Positions 35,557-44,318 of a stretch of DNA of 64,000 nt are shown here, piece by piece. A program made the position numbers and the translations under genes. The notes under the pieces are model-generated. The model searched no databases. It saw nothing but the letters and a program-made list of their open reading frames with translations, and was not told the DNA's origin. Position 1 is the stretch's first letter; each line of letters opens with the position of its first letter. This DNA is from Brachybacterium equifaecis. Lineage in GTDB: Bacteria; Actinomycetota; Actinomycetes; Actinomycetales; Dermabacteraceae. The DNA is taken from NCBI RefSeq assembly GCF_023509525.1, contig NZ_JAKNCJ010000002.1, positions 124,001 through 188,000 on the forward strand, written 5' to 3'.

Positions 35557-35931
35557 TCAGCGGGCCTTCTTCTTGCCCGCGACGGTGCGCTTCGGGCCCT
35601 TGCGGGTGCGCGCGTTGGTCTTGGTGCGCTGACCGTGCACGGGCAGGCCGCGACGGTGGCGAAGGCCCTCGTAGCTGCCGATCTCGACCTTGCGGCGGAT
35701 GTCGGCTGCGACCTCGCGTCGCAGATCGCCCTCGACCCGGAAGTTCGCTTCGATGTGGTCGCGCAGCTTGACCAGGTCCTCCTCGGACAGGTCGCGCACA
35801 CGGATGTCGCCCGAGACGCCGGTGGCGGCGAGAGTCTCGAGGGCGCGGGTCCGACCCACGCCGTAGATGTACGTCAGGGCGATCTCCAGGCGCTTCTCGC
35901 GCGGAAGGTCTACACCAACCAGACGTGCCAT
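35557..35931 (-). CDS. rpsM: Ribosomal protein S13
   Basis: The 124-aa 30S head protein S13, which contacts the P-site tRNA and L5. It opens [21 protein letters not shown], carries the helix-hairpin-helix YGVGRTRA and LVKLRDHIE, and ends in the basic tail [16 protein letters not shown]. It is separated from rpmJ by an unusual 328-base hairpin-rich interval, which could affect its expression relative to infA-rpmJ. Confidence 0.98.
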   Translation of the reverse strand: MARLVGVDLPREKRLEIALTYIYGVGRTRALETLAATGVSGDIRVRDLSEEDLVKLRDHIEANFRVEGDLRREVAADIRRKVEIGSYEGLRHRRGLPVHGQRTKTNARTRKGPKRTVAGKKKAR

Positions 35932-36259
35932 GAGGCAGTTCTCCTACTTGTTCTCGGAGGCCTGAGCCAGCATCCCGCATCGCCATGGGCGTGCGCCGCA
36001 GCCTCCGACTGCGGGTGGCCGGACCGGGGAGACCCCGTGCCGGTGATGCTGTCTCTTCTGTTGTGCGGGGCTTGCGCCCCAGTACTGCACGGGGCTCTCG
36101 CCCCTGACCTGCATGGGGCTTGCGCCCCGGTCCTGCGCGGGGCTGCTGCCCCAGATCTGCTCGGGGCCCTCAGGCCCGGTGCGGGAGATCAGATCTCCCT
36201 CCGCTCAGCCCGGGGGCTGAGCACGGCCGCCGGCGACCGGACTTCGCGGATCTCTCCGC
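35932..36259 (-). other. Hairpin-rich rpmJ-rpsM intercistronic region
   Basis: A 328-base gene-free spacer inside the infA-rpmJ-rpsM series. Besides the five-unit 24-bp array listed separately, it holds CGGGG-AGA-CCCCG (36025-36037), GGGAGAT-CAG-ATCTCCC (36183-36199) and GCTCAGCCC-GG-GGGCTGAGC (36203-36222). I see no -10 box that convinces me. Confidence 0.65.
36061..36180. repeat. Five 24-bp tandem hairpin repeats
   Basis: Five abutting 24-bp units start at 36061, 36085, 36109, 36133 and 36157. Each carries a 14-nt GGGGC-NNNN-GCCCC palindrome. The loops differ (TTGC, TCTC, TTGC, TGCT), while the stem is kept. The fifth unit reads GGGCC-CTCA-GGCCC, so both arms changed together. CTGC starts units 2-5. 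Confidence 0.85.
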
Positions 36260-36373
36260 TCAGCCCTGGCGCTGCTTGTGCCGCGGGTTGGAGCAGATGA
36301 CCATGACGCGCGAGTGGCGACGGATCACCTTGCACTTGTCGCAGATCGGCTTGACGCTCGGGTTGACCTTCAT
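36260..36373 (-). CDS. rpmJ: Ribosomal protein L36
   Basis: A 37-aa 50S protein. The translation begins [10 protein letters not shown], with zinc ligands C11, C14, C27 and H32 (C-x2-C, C, H pattern), so this is the zinc-binding C+ form rather than the zinc-free paralogue used in zinc starvation. GAAGGA precedes the ATG. It lies 73 bases after infA and before the hairpin array and rpsM, the usual infA-rpmJ-rpsM order. Confidence 0.95.
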   Translation of the reverse strand: MKVNPSVKPICDKCKVIRRHSRVMVICSNPRHKQRQG

Positions 36374-36446
36374 GATTCCTTCTCGTGGGTTCGTGGACGC
36401 CGGGGCGCCCCCACCGCCTCTGCGCGCCGGAGCGCGAGCAGGCGGA

Positions 36447-36668
36447 TCACTTGTAGCGGTAGACGATGCGGCCCTTGTCCAGGTCGTAGGGGCTCAGCTC
36501 GACGACCACACGGTCTGCCGGGAGGATGCGGATGTAGTGCTGACGCATCTTGCCGGAGATGTGGGCGAGCACCTTGTGCCCGTTCTCCAGCTCCACACGG
36601 AAGCGCGCGTTCGCGAGCGCCTCCATGACGGTGCCTTCGACCTCGATCACGCCGTCCTTCTTGGCCAT
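36447..36668 (-). CDS. infA: Translation initiation factor IF-1
   Basis: A 73-aa single OB-fold protein that binds the 30S A site during initiation. The sequence opens [21 protein letters not shown] and contains [15 protein letters not shown] and [17 protein letters not shown], standard for the family. GGAGG lies directly before the ATG at 36668; longer in-frame starts lie upstream but are not family-like. It heads the infA-rpmJ-rpsM-rpsK-rpoA-rplQ transcript, with a likely promoter at 36807. Confidence 0.97.
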   Translation of the reverse strand: MAKKDGVIEVEGTVMEALANARFRVELENGHKVLAHISGKMRQHYIRILPADRVVVELSPYDLDKGRIVYRYK

Positions 36669-36806
36669 GCCTCCCCTATCTCCCGGCCTCCGCAGCTGCG
36701 GGGCAGGGTCTCGCGCCTGTTTCCATGCGCACCCTGCCGGGCCGGTGACCGCGACGACGGCTGCGCTGGGCGGGCCCACGCGCGAACGGAGCACACCCGA
36801 TCGACC

Positions 36807-36812
36807 ATCCTA
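36807..36812 (-). promoter_or_regulatory. Candidate infA -10 box
   Basis: TAGGAT read leftward. The -35 at the usual distance is weak. It would give a leader of about 130 nt. Confidence 0.4.
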
Positions 36813-36950
36813 CCCGTCGAGAGGCGGAAGCGAGAGGGGCTTACGGGATGACGCCCATCACCTTCCGTGCACGTCAGCGCCTGGAAAGCGGAAGCATCCC
36901 GACGCGCTGCCGCCTCCGACCGCGCCGTCGGCATCGGTGCTGCGCCTGCC

Positions 36951-36972
36951 GCCGGCCAGCCCCGTGGCCGGC
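36951..36972 (-). terminator. map terminator hairpin
   Basis: Perfect 8-bp stem GCCGGCCA / TGGCCGGC with a 6-nt loop, 16 bases after the map stop. No T-run. Confidence 0.55.
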
Positions 36973-36987
36973 CGCCGGTGGCAGGGC

Positions 36988-37833
36988 TCAAGCAGCTGCG
37001 AGCGGGTCCGGAGCGGCGGTGACGCCCCGCGCGGACAGCTCGGCGGCGCCGCCGTCGGCCGCCGTGAGCACCACGAGACCCTCGCGGGTGACGGCCACGG
37101 AGTGCTCCTCATGGGCGGCGCGGCCTCCCCCGGTGACGCGGATCGTCCACTCGTCTTCGTCCATCTCCCAGTCGCTTGGGCCCTGGATGAGCATCGGCTC
37201 GATCGCGAGGCACATGCCGGGCACGACCTTCGGGCCGCGATCGCGCGTGCGGTAGTTCATGACGTCCGGGGGCTGGTGCATGGCCGTCCCGATGCCGTGG
37301 CCGCCGAAGTCCTCGAGGTGCGAGAGCTCCTCCCCCACGGCCTCCGTCACGAAGTCCTCGATCGCGCCGCCGATCTCTCCGACGCGCTGCGCGCCTGCCA
37401 GTGCCGCGATGCCCTGCCACATCGCCTCGCGGGTGACCTCGACCAGCCGGGCGTCAGCCTCGCTGCGGGGCGCGCCCACGATGTGGGTGCGGGCCGCATC
37501 CGAATGCCAGCCGTCGACGATGCAGCCGCCGTCGATCGAGACGATGTCCCCCTCGGCCAGCGCCTGGGCCCCGGGGATGCCGTGGACGACGACCTCGTTC
37601 ACGCTGATGCAGAGCGACGCCGGGTAGCCGTGGTAGCCGAGGAAGTTCGGAGTGGCGCCGTGGTCCCGGATCATCTCCTCGGCGAGAGCGTCGAGACGAG
37701 CGGTCGTGATGCCGGGCCGGATGTGCTCCGCGAGCATGTCGTGCACCTGCGAGAGCAGCAGTCCGCTGCGCCGCATGATCGCGATCTGCTCAGGAGTCTT
37801 CAGCTCCACCTTCGGGCGGGAGAACCTGCTCAC
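36988..37833 (-). CDS. map: Type I methionine aminopeptidase
   Basis: The 281-aa enzyme that removes initiator methionine from nascent proteins. All five metal ligands are present: the two Asp in VDGWHSDAART, the His in FGGHGIG, the Glu in AIEPM and the Glu in AAHEEHSVAVT. The GTG start overlaps the adk stop (GTGA). Its place after secY-adk is the classic spc-operon tail. The C-terminal 25 residues after LVVLTAADGG are Ala-rich and extra. Confidence 0.96.
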   Translation of the reverse strand: MSRFSRPKVELKTPEQIAIMRRSGLLLSQVHDMLAEHIRPGITTARLDALAEEMIRDHGATPNFLGYHGYPASLCISVNEVVVHGIPGAQALAEGDIVSIDGGCIVDGWHSDAARTHIVGAPRSEADARLVEVTREAMWQGIAALAGAQRVGEIGGAIEDFVTEAVGEELSHLEDFGGHGIGTAMHQPPDVMNYRTRDRGPKVVPGMCLAIEPMLIQGPSDWEMDEDEWTIRVTGGGRAAHEEHSVAVTREGLVVLTAADGGAAELSARGVTAAPDPLAAA

Positions 37834-38447
37834 CGCTGCTCGAGAGCGGCCAGCAGGGCGGCGGTGACCTCGTCGATGCTCGCCATTCCGTCCACGCGGC
37901 GCAGGAGCCCGCGCTCCTCGAAGAGCGCGACCAGCGGCGCGGTCTGCTCGGCGTAGACCTCGATGCGCCGGCGGATCGTCTCCTCGGTGTCGTCGCTGCG
38001 ACCGAGCTCGCGGCCGCGCTCGACCAGTCGGCCGATCACAGCATCGAAGTCGACGTCGAGCATGAGCACGGCGTCGAGGGCGTCGCCGGTCGCGCTGAGC
38101 ATGTCATCCAGCGCGTGCACCTGGTCGAGGGTGCGCGGGTACCCGTCGAGCAGGAAGCCGCCCTGCGCATCGGCCTCCGCGAGGCGCGAGCGCACCATGT
38201 CATTGGTGACCGAGTCGGGCACGTACTCGCCGCGGTCCATGTAGGACTGGGCGAGGACGCCGAGCTCGGTCTTCGCGCCGACGTTGGCGCGGAAGATGTC
38301 CCCGGTGGAGATCGCGGGGATCCGCAGCGCCTCGGCGAGGCGGGCCGCCTGGGTGCCCTTGCCCGCTCCGGGAGGGCCGACGATGAGCAGGCGGAACGGG
38401 ACGTGGCCGGGGTCGCCGGCGGGGGCGGTGCCTTCGGTGTCGATCAA
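37830..38447 (-). CDS. adk: Adenylate kinase
   Basis: A 205-aa enzyme that converts ATP + AMP to two ADP. The P-loop GPPGAGKGTQAARLAE lies near residue 25, with FLLDGYPRTLDQ and the short lid typical of actinobacterial enzymes. No ATG or GTG is available just upstream of the core. The start is taken as TTG 38447, which overlaps the secY stop as TTGA and has AAGGGA seven bases upstream. This gives about 20 extra N-terminal residues ahead of FRLLIVG. Its stop overlaps map, so translation of secY, adk and map is chained. Confidence 0.93.
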   Translation of the reverse strand: MIDTEGTAPAGDPGHVPFRLLIVGPPGAGKGTQAARLAEALRIPAISTGDIFRANVGAKTELGVLAQSYMDRGEYVPDSVTNDMVRSRLAEADAQGGFLLDGYPRTLDQVHALDDMLSATGDALDAVLMLDVDFDAVIGRLVERGRELGRSDDTEETIRRRIEVYAEQTAPLVALFEERGLLRRVDGMASIDEVTAALLAALEQR

Positions 38448-39745
38448 CGGAGGATCCCTTCGTAGTGGTGCTGCTGGAGCTTCGCGTCGATCTGCTTCAC
38501 CGTGTCCAGGCCCACGCCGATGATGATCAGCAGCGAGGCGCCGCCGAGCGGGAAGTTCTGGTTGGCGCCCAGGTACACCAGGGCGAACAGGGGGATCAGG
38601 GAGATCACTGCGAGGTAGACCGCACCCGCGGACTGGATGCGGTTGATGACGTACTGCAGGTACCGCTCCGTCGGCTTGCCGGCGCGCACGCCCGGCACGA
38701 AGCCGCCGTACTTCTTCATGTTGTCGGCGATCTCCTCCGCGTTGAAGGTGATCGAGACGTAGAAGAAGGCGAAGAAGATGATCAGGGCGACGTACACGGC
38801 CGCGTAGATCCACGAGAAGCTGAAACCCATCACGAGGTGGGCGTTGATCCACTGCGCCCAGGCCGACTCAGGCCGGAAGGAGGCGATCAGCTGCGGCAGG
38901 GCGAGGATCGAGGAGGCGAAGATGATCGGGATGACTCCGGCCTGGTTCACCTTGATCGGGATGTAGGTGGAGGTGCCGCCGTACATGCGGCGGCCGACCA
39001 TGCGCTTCGCGTACTGCACGGGGATGCGGCGCTGCGACTGCTCGACGAAGACGACGCCGATCATCACCACGAGCGCCATCATGATGATCAGGGCGAAGGT
39101 CATCCAGCCCTGGAGCTGCCAGATCTGGCCCATCGAGACGGGGAACGCCGCGGCGATGGACAGGAAGATCAGCAGCGACATGCCGTTGCCGATGCCGCGC
39201 TCGGTGATGAGCTCGCCGAACCACATGATCAGCACCGTGCCGACGGTCATCGTCACCACCATGAGGATCAGGGTGGGGAGGGACTGGTCGGGCACGAGGG
39301 TGAGGTTGCAGCCGACGAAGAACTGGCCGGTGCGCACCAGGGTGATGATCGTGGTGGCCTGCAGCAGTGCGAGGCCGATCGTGAGGTAGCGCGTGTACTG
39401 GGTGAGCTTGGCTGTGCCCGCCTGGCCCTCCTTGTGCAGGGCCTCGAAGCGGGGGATCACCACCCGGAGCAGCTGGATGATGATCGAGGCGGTGATGTAG
39501 GGCATCACGCCGAGGGAGAAGATCGACAGCTGCAGCAGTGCGCCGCCGGAGAACAGGTTCACCATCCCCAGCACGTTCCCGCCCTGGCCGGACGCCGCAG
39601 ACTCCGCGCACACCATGACATTGGTGGGATCGAAGCCGGGGGTCGGGACGAACACGCCCAGGCGGTAGATGGCCAGCAGCGCCAGGGTGAAGAAGATCTT
39701 CGCCCTCAGCTCCGGTGTGCGGAACGCTCGGATGAACGCGTTCAC
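38444..39745 (-). CDS. secY: Protein translocase subunit SecY
   Basis: The 433-aa ten-TM pore of the Sec translocon. It begins MNAFIRAFRTPELRAKIFFTLALLAI (listed here only to mark the cytoplasmic lead and TM1). It contains MPYITASIIIQLL in TM2, the conserved cytoplasmic loop GFVPGVRAGKPTERYL, and ends near QQHHYEGILR. The GTG start has GGGAG upstream. A strong promoter 90 bases upstream suggests secY-adk-map has its own transcript besides the spc read-through. Confidence 0.97.
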   Translation of the reverse strand: MNAFIRAFRTPELRAKIFFTLALLAIYRLGVFVPTPGFDPTNVMVCAESAASGQGGNVLGMVNLFSGGALLQLSIFSLGVMPYITASIIIQLLRVVIPRFEALHKEGQAGTAKLTQYTRYLTIGLALLQATTIITLVRTGQFFVGCNLTLVPDQSLPTLILMVVTMTVGTVLIMWFGELITERGIGNGMSLLIFLSIAAAFPVSMGQIWQLQGWMTFALIIMMALVVMIGVVFVEQSQRRIPVQYAKRMVGRRMYGGTSTYIPIKVNQAGVIPIIFASSILALPQLIASFRPESAWAQWINAHLVMGFSFSWIYAAVYVALIIFFAFFYVSITFNAEEIADNMKKYGGFVPGVRAGKPTERYLQYVINRIQSAGAVYLAVISLIPLFALVYLGANQNFPLGGASLLIIIGVGLDTVKQIDAKLQQHHYEGILR

Positions 39746-39820
39746 CTGTCTCCCTTCGAAGGGGCCCGCCGTGCGCGGACCGCGCGGACCGCGCGCTGCG
39801 CAGGGTCCGGGAATGCCGAC

Positions 39821-39860
39821 GGGGCACCGCGGGACAGGCTATTGCCCGCCGCGGTGCCCC
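39821..39860. terminator. 12-bp inverted repeat after rplO, around the secY promoter
   Basis: GGGGCACCGCGG (39821-39832) and CCGCGGTGCCCC (39849-39860) are perfect complements with a 16-nt loop that contains the secY -10 box. As RNA it would be the rplO terminator or attenuator. As DNA it frames the promoter. Confidence 0.65.
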
Positions 39861-39865
39861 GTCAA
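39836..39865 (-). promoter_or_regulatory. secY-adk-map promoter
   Basis: Leftward TTGACG (39860-39865), 18-bp spacer, TAGCCT (39836-39841). The start is predicted near 39829, giving an 84-nt leader. It has the same 18-bp spacing as the rpsL promoter. Confidence 0.7.
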
Positions 39866-39896
39866 AGACGGTCGCTCGTCGATGCGTCAGAAGACC

Positions 39897-40358
39897 TCAC
39901 ACGATGGTGGCAGTGCCACCGGCCGCCGTGATCTTCTGCTCCGCCGAAGCGGAGAATTTCTGCGCGGAGATGTCCAGCTTGACGCTGATGTCTCCGGTGC
40001 CCAGCACCTTGACGAGCTGGTTCTTGCGCACGGCGCCCTTGGCGACGAGATCCTCGACCGTGACGGTGCCGCCCTGCGGGAAGAGCTCCTGCAGGTCCGA
40101 CAGGTTCACGACCTGGTACTCGACGCGGAAGGGGTTGGTGAAGCCGCGCAGCTTCGGAAGCCGCATGTGCAGCGGCATCTGCCCGCCCTCGAAGCCCGCC
40201 TTGACCTGGTAGCGGGCCTTGGTGCCCTTGGTGCCACGTCCGGCGGTCTTGCCCTTGCTGGCCTCACCGCGGCCCACACGGGTGCGCGCGGTCTTGGCAC
40301 CGGGCGCGGGGTGCAGGTCGTGGAGCTTCAGGGGGCTCTGGTTGTTGTTCTCAGTCAT
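39897..40358 (-). CDS. rplO: Ribosomal protein L15
   Basis: The 153-aa 50S protein L15. The glycine-rich N-terminal region [21 protein letters not shown] and the [19 protein letters not shown] core are typical. It starts two bases after rpmD. An inverted repeat that could end or attenuate the spc transcript lies about 40 bases past its stop. Confidence 0.97.
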   Translation of the reverse strand: MTENNNQSPLKLHDLHPAPGAKTARTRVGRGEASKGKTAGRGTKGTKARYQVKAGFEGGQMPLHMRLPKLRGFTNPFRVEYQVVNLSDLQELFPQGGTVTVEDLVAKGAVRKNQLVKVLGTGDISVKLDISAQKFSASAEQKITAAGGTATIV

Positions 40359-40360
40359 GG

Positions 40361-40540
40361 TCAGTCCACCTCTTCGAACGTCACGAGATGAGCGACGGCG
40401 TTGATCATGCCGCGGATCTCAGGACGATCCTCCTTGACCACCGTGTCGCCGATGCGCTTGAGGCCGAGGCCGCGCAGGGTCGCACGCTGGGGCTTGGTCC
40501 CACCGATCTCGGAACGGACCTGGGTCACCTTGAGCTGCAT
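40361..40540 (-). CDS. rpmD: Ribosomal protein L30
   Basis: A 59-aa 50S protein. It starts [13 protein letters not shown] and contains [24 protein letters not shown], the family hallmark. The ATG at 40540 overlaps the rpsE stop (ATGA). Short spacing to rplO on the other side shows tight coupling across rpsE-rpmD-rplO. Confidence 0.96.
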   Translation of the reverse strand: MQLKVTQVRSEIGGTKPQRATLRGLGLKRIGDTVVKEDRPEIRGMINAVAHLVTFEEVD

Positions 40541-41235
40541 CACACACCTGCCTTCGCGGCACGGGCCGCGGCGCGGCCGGCTGCCTGAGCCCGCAGGAGC
40601 GGCGCCGGAGCGACGTCCTCGACGGGGAGGCCGCGGCGAGCCGCGACTGCCTCGGGCTCCTCGAGCTGCTGGAGAGCAGCCACGGTGGCGCGCACGATGT
40701 TGATGGCGTTGGTCGAGCCGAGCGACTTGCTCAGCACGTCGTTGACGCCCGCGCACTCGAGCACGGCGCGCACAGGGCCGCCGGCGATCACGCCGGTGCC
40801 GGGTGCTGCCGGGCGGAGCATGACGACGCCGGCTGCGGCCTCGCCCTGCACGGGGTGGACCACGGTGCCCTGGATGCGGGGGACGCGGAAGAAGTTCTTC
40901 TTCGCCTCCTCGACGCCCTTGGCGATCGCCGCGGGCACCTCCTTGGCCTTGCCGTAGCCGACACCGACGGTGCCGTCGCCGTCGCCCACGACCACGAGGG
41001 CCGTGAAGGAGAATCGACGGCCGCCCTTGACGACCTTCGAGACGCGGTTGATGCTCACCACGCGCTCGAGGAAGTTCGACTTCTCGGCCTCCTGCTGACG
41101 ACCGCCGCGGCCCTCGCCGCGACGCCCGCCGCCGCGGCGATCGCCGCCGCGCTCCTCGGTGCCGGCACCCGTTGCGGTGCCCTCGCGGCCACGACCGGAG
41201 GCCGCGGGACCGCTGTTTCGCTGCTGTGCAGCCAT
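40540..41235 (-). CDS. rpsE: Ribosomal protein S5
   Basis: The 231-aa 30S protein S5, involved in decoding fidelity. The double-stranded-RNA-binding domain starts [20 protein letters not shown], and the C-terminal domain has [23 protein letters not shown]-like residues. It carries a 50-residue Gly/Arg-rich N-terminal extension and a C-terminal Ala/Arg tail, both usual in high-GC actinobacteria. It overlaps rpmD by four bases. Confidence 0.97.
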   Translation of the reverse strand: MAAQQRNSGPAASGRGREGTATGAGTEERGGDRRGGGRRGEGRGGRQQEAEKSNFLERVVSINRVSKVVKGGRRFSFTALVVVGDGDGTVGVGYGKAKEVPAAIAKGVEEAKKNFFRVPRIQGTVVHPVQGEAAAGVVMLRPAAPGTGVIAGGPVRAVLECAGVNDVLSKSLGSTNAINIVRATVAALQQLEEPEAVAARRGLPVEDVAPAPLLRAQAAGRAAARAAKAGV

Positions 41236-41271
41236 ATCAGTTCCTCTTCTCGTCCTGTGTCCGGGGGGCCG

Positions 41272-41658
41272 TCACAGTGCCAGGCCGGCTTCGCGGGCGC
41301 CGTCGGCGACCGCGGCCACGCGGCCGTGGTACTTGTTGCCGCCGCGATCGAAGACGACCGCGTCGATGCCAGCGGCCTTCGCGCGCTCGGCCACCAGGGT
41401 GCCGACCGTGCGGGCCTTGTCCGACTTCGTGCCCTCGGAAGAGCGGAGATCGGACTCCATGGTCGAGGCGGACGCCAGGGTGAGGCCCTTGGCGTCGTCC
41501 ACGATCTGCACGAACATGTGGCGCTGGCTGCGGGTGACCACCAGACGGGGGCGCTCTGCGGTGCCCACGACGCGGCGGCGCACACGCAGGTGGCGACGGC
41601 CACGTGCGCGCAGGCGGCTGCCGCGGGAGCCGACGGTGTGCTTCTCTGCGAATCCCAT
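41272..41658 (-). CDS. rplR: Ribosomal protein L18
   Basis: A 128-aa 50S protein that binds 5S rRNA with L5 and L25. The basic N-terminus ([19 protein letters not shown]) and [20 protein letters not shown] are typical, ending GREAGLAL-like. ATG 41658 is preferred; an in-frame GTG at 41664 overlaps the rplF stop and would add two residues. Confidence 0.96.
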   Translation of the reverse strand: MGFAEKHTVGSRGSRLRARGRRHLRVRRRVVGTAERPRLVVTRSQRHMFVQIVDDAKGLTLASASTMESDLRSSEGTKSDKARTVGTLVAERAKAAGIDAVVFDRGGNKYHGRVAAVADGAREAGLAL

Positions 41659-41660
41659 GA

Positions 41661-42203
41661 TCACTTACCAGCCTTTCCGGCCTTGCGCAGCACGACCTCG
41701 TCCGCGTAGCGCACGCCCTTGCCCTTGTAGGGCTCGGGCTTGCGGATCTTGCGGATCTTCGCAGAGGTCTCGCCGACCAGCTGCTTGTCGATGCCGCTCA
41801 CGGAGAACTTGGTCGGCGTCTCGACGGCGAACGTGATGCCCTCGGGGGCCTTCACGATGACCGGGTGCGAGAAGCCCAGGGCGAACTCGAGGTCCGAGCC
41901 CTTGGCGGTCACGCGGTAACCGGTGCCGACGATCTCCAGCTTCTTGGTGTAGCCCTCGGTGACACCGAGGACCATGTTGTGGATGAGCGTCCGCGTCAGG
42001 CCGTGGAGGGCCTTGTTGTCGCGGTGCTCGTCGGGGCGCTCCACGACGATCGCGCCGTCCTCATCGCGGGAGACCGCGAGGGGGGTGGGCACGACGTGGC
42101 TGAGCTCGCCCTTGGGGCCGGTGACCGTGACGGTCTGGCCCTCGATGCTCACGTTCTGAACTGCGGCCGGCACTACGACCGGCAGGCGTCCGATGCGGGA
42201 CAT
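41661..42203 (-). CDS. rplF: Ribosomal protein L6
   Basis: A 180-aa 50S protein near the GTPase-associated centre. It has the [15 protein letters not shown] opening and the C-terminal [14 protein letters not shown] signature. The ATG at 42203 matches the family start; upstream in-frame codons are not family-like. Lies 19 bases after rpsH and two before rplR. Confidence 0.97.
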   Translation of the reverse strand: MSRIGRLPVVVPAAVQNVSIEGQTVTVTGPKGELSHVVPTPLAVSRDEDGAIVVERPDEHRDNKALHGLTRTLIHNMVLGVTEGYTKKLEIVGTGYRVTAKGSDLEFALGFSHPVIVKAPEGITFAVETPTKFSVSGIDKQLVGETSAKIRKIRKPEPYKGKGVRYADEVVLRKAGKAGK

Positions 42204-42222
42204 ATTGCTGCTCCTCTCCCGC

Positions 42223-42621
42223 TCACCAGATGTAGGCGAGGACTTCCCCACCCACACCCTTCTTGGCTGCCTGCTTGTCGGTCAGGAGACCGCTGGACGT
42301 GGACAGGATCGCCACGCCCAGGCCGCCGAGGACCTTGGGCAGGTTGGTGGACTTGGCGTACACGCGAAGGCCGGGCTTCGAGATGCGGCGCACACCGGAG
42401 ATGGCGCGCTCGCGGCTCTGGCCGTACTTCAGCACGAGGACGAGGTTCTTGCCGACCTCGGCCTCCTCTTCCTTCCAGTCCGAGATGTAGCCCTCGGCCT
42501 TCAGGATCTGCGCGATGCCGTTCTTCAGATTCGAGTACGGCATGGACACGGTCTCGTGGTACGCACCGGATGCGTTCCGCACGCGCGTCAGCATGTCCGC
42601 GATCGGGTCTGTCATGGTCAT
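42223..42621 (-). CDS. rpsH: Ribosomal protein S8
   Basis: A 132-aa 30S assembly protein, which in E. coli also represses spc-operon translation. It begins [17 protein letters not shown] and ends with the [20 protein letters not shown] segment. The second ATG (42615) is also possible; AGGAAG upstream favours neither strongly. Lies 75 bases after rpsZ. Confidence 0.96.
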   Translation of the reverse strand: MTMTDPIADMLTRVRNASGAYHETVSMPYSNLKNGIAQILKAEGYISDWKEEEAEVGKNLVLVLKYGQSRERAISGVRRISKPGLRVYAKSTNLPKVLGGLGVAILSTSSGLLTDKQAAKKGVGGEVLAYIW

Positions 42622-42696
42622 GTCATTTGCTTCTTCCTCACCTGGTTTCCCCCGAACGCGCGCTGGTGCGCGAATGGGGACCTGTGGCGATAGTCC

Positions 42697-42882
42697 TTAC
42701 CAGCTGCTCTTCGTGACGCCGGGGAGCTCACCGCGGTGAGCCATCTCGCGCAGGCACACGCGGCACAGCCCGAACTTGCGGTACACAGAGTGCGGACGAC
42801 CGCACCGCTGGCACCGGGTGTAGGCCCGCACGCCGAACTTCGGGGTGCGCTCCTGCTTCTTGATCAGTGCTGTCTTGGCCAT
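42697..42882 (-). CDS. rpsZ: Ribosomal protein S14, zinc type
   Basis: A 61-aa 30S protein of the short zinc-binding type. C24, C27, C40 and C43 form the zinc site ([20 protein letters not shown]). This is the housekeeping form; zinc-free S14 paralogues usually lie in zinc-regulated clusters elsewhere. It starts one base after the rplE stop. Confidence 0.96.
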   Translation of the reverse strand: MAKTALIKKQERTPKFGVRAYTRCQRCGRPHSVYRKFGLCRVCLREMAHRGELPGVTKSSW

Positions 42883-42883
42883 G

Positions 42884-43462
42884 TCAGTTCTCCTTGAAGG
42901 GGAACCCGAGCAGCTTCAGCAGCGCGCGTCCCTCATCGTCGGTCTTCGCGGTGGTGACGACGGTGATGTCCATGCCACGGGTGCGATCGATCTTGTCCTG
43001 ATCGATCTCGTGGAACATGACCTGCTCCGTGAGACCGAAGGTGTAGTTGCCCTGGCCGTCGAACTGCTTCGCCGAGAGGCCGCGGAAGTCGCGGATGCGG
43101 GGAAGAGCGGTCGACAGCAGGCGGTCGAGGAACTCCCACATGCGGTCGCCGCGCAGCGTGACGTGCGCGCCGATCGGCATGCCCTCGCGCAGCTTGAACT
43201 GCGCGATGGACTTGCGGGCCTTGGTGACCTGGGGCTTCTGACCGGTGATGGTGGTGAGGTCGCGGATCGCGCCGTCGATCACCTTCGAGTCGCGAGCGGC
43301 GTCGCCGACGCCCATGTTCACGACGATCTTGGTCAGGCCGGGCACGAGCATGACGTTGCCGTAGCCGAACTGCTCGGTCAGAGCGCCCTTGATCTCCTCG
43401 CGGTACCTGGTCTTCAGGCGCGGGGTCTCAGGGGCCTGGGTGGCGGTGGTGGTCTCCGACAT
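42884..43462 (-). CDS. rplE: Ribosomal protein L5
   Basis: A 192-aa 50S protein that binds 5S rRNA and contacts S13. Conserved elements are [41 protein letters not shown], and the C-terminal [20 protein letters not shown]. It overlaps rplX (TGATG) and abuts rpsZ. The first 15 residues are a variable, Thr-rich extension. Confidence 0.97.
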   Translation of the reverse strand: MSETTTATQAPETPRLKTRYREEIKGALTEQFGYGNVMLVPGLTKIVVNMGVGDAARDSKVIDGAIRDLTTITGQKPQVTKARKSIAQFKLREGMPIGAHVTLRGDRMWEFLDRLLSTALPRIRDFRGLSAKQFDGQGNYTFGLTEQVMFHEIDQDKIDRTRGMDITVVTTAKTDDEGRALLKLLGFPFKEN

Positions 43463-43848
43463 CAGATGTCCTTCCCGGAGCGCTTCGCGAAGCGCACGCG
43501 GACCTGCTTGGTGCGGCCGTTCTCGAGCTCCACGGTCTCCACGCGGTAGCCGACCTTGGTCGGCTTGCTGTCCTCGGGATCCACGAGAGCCACGTTCGAC
43601 ACGTGGATCGGTGCCTCGCGCTGCTCGATGCCGCCGGCGCCGCCCTGCTGGGTGGCGCGGAGGTGGCGGGTGCGAGCGTTGACGCCCTCGACCAGAACGC
43701 GCTGCGTCTCGGGGAAGACCTCGAGAACGCGACCCTGCTTGCCCTTGTCACCGGGGGTCAGACCGCGCTTGGCAGCCTTGTCGGCGTCGCTGGAACGGCC
43801 GGTGATGACCTGGACCAGATCGCCCTTCTTGATATTCATCTTCGTCAT
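43462..43848 (-). CDS. rplX: Ribosomal protein L24
   Basis: A 128-aa 50S assembly-initiator protein. The KOW motif [18 protein letters not shown] and [16 protein letters not shown] follow the family, as does the C-terminal [13 protein letters not shown] 43848 is favoured by GGAGGTG upstream and the TGATG overlap with rplN; MNIKKGD three codons in is an alternative. Confidence 0.96.
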   Translation of the reverse strand: MTKMNIKKGDLVQVITGRSSDADKAAKRGLTPGDKGKQGRVLEVFPETQRVLVEGVNARTRHLRATQQGGAGGIEQREAPIHVSNVALVDPEDSKPTKVGYRVETVELENGRTKQVRVRFAKRSGKDI

Positions 43849-44216
43849 CACAGCACCTCCGGTGCCAGCGAGATGATCTTCATGAACCGCTTGTCGCGCA
43901 GCTCGCGGCCCACCGGGCCGAAGATGCGCGTGCCGCGAGGCTCGCCGTCGTTCTTGAGGATCACCGCCGCGTTCTCGTCGAAGCGGATGTAGGAGCCGTC
44001 GGCACGCCGACGCTCCTTGCTGGTGCGGACGATGACGGCCTTGACCACATCGCCCTTCTTGACGTTTCCACCGGGGATGGCGTCCTTGACGGTCGCCACG
44101 ATGGTGTCGCCGATGCTTGCGTAACGGCGACCGGAGCCACCGAGAACGCGGATGCAGAGAATCTCCTTGGCACCCGTGTTGTCGGCGACGCGCAGTCGCG
44201 ACTCCTGCTGAATCAC
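43848..44216 (-). CDS. rplN: Ribosomal protein L14
   Basis: A 122-aa 50S protein at the subunit interface. It begins [20 protein letters not shown] and holds [26 protein letters not shown]. It is the first gene of the spc block here: the usual partner rpsQ is separated from it by an MFS transporter and two intergenic spacers. A leader of about 245 nt with a terminator-like hairpin precedes it, so regulation by attenuation is likely. Confidence 0.97.
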   Translation of the reverse strand: MIQQESRLRVADNTGAKEILCIRVLGGSGRRYASIGDTIVATVKDAIPGGNVKKGDVVKAVIVRTSKERRRADGSYIRFDENAAVILKNDGEPRGTRIFGPVGRELRDKRFMKIISLAPEVL

Positions 44217-44318
44217 TCAGTACTCCTGTCGTCTCGCCGGTTCTCACTCCCCCGCCGCAGCGGGGATGCCGAGCCTGACGGAACGGATCGATGGACCATT
44301 GCATGCTGCAACGGCAAC

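Larger units (their letters stand above)
36669..36987 (-). other. map-infA spacer
   Basis: A 319-base gene-free spacer. It holds a map terminator hairpin (36951-36972), a TAGGAT candidate -10 box (36807-36812) and an infA leader of about 130 bases. Otherwise nothing is recognised. Confidence 0.6.

Noticed and set aside
36061-36180. CRISPR-like regular array
   Set aside because: The 24-bp units abut with no spacers, and only the loops vary; no cas gene is nearby.
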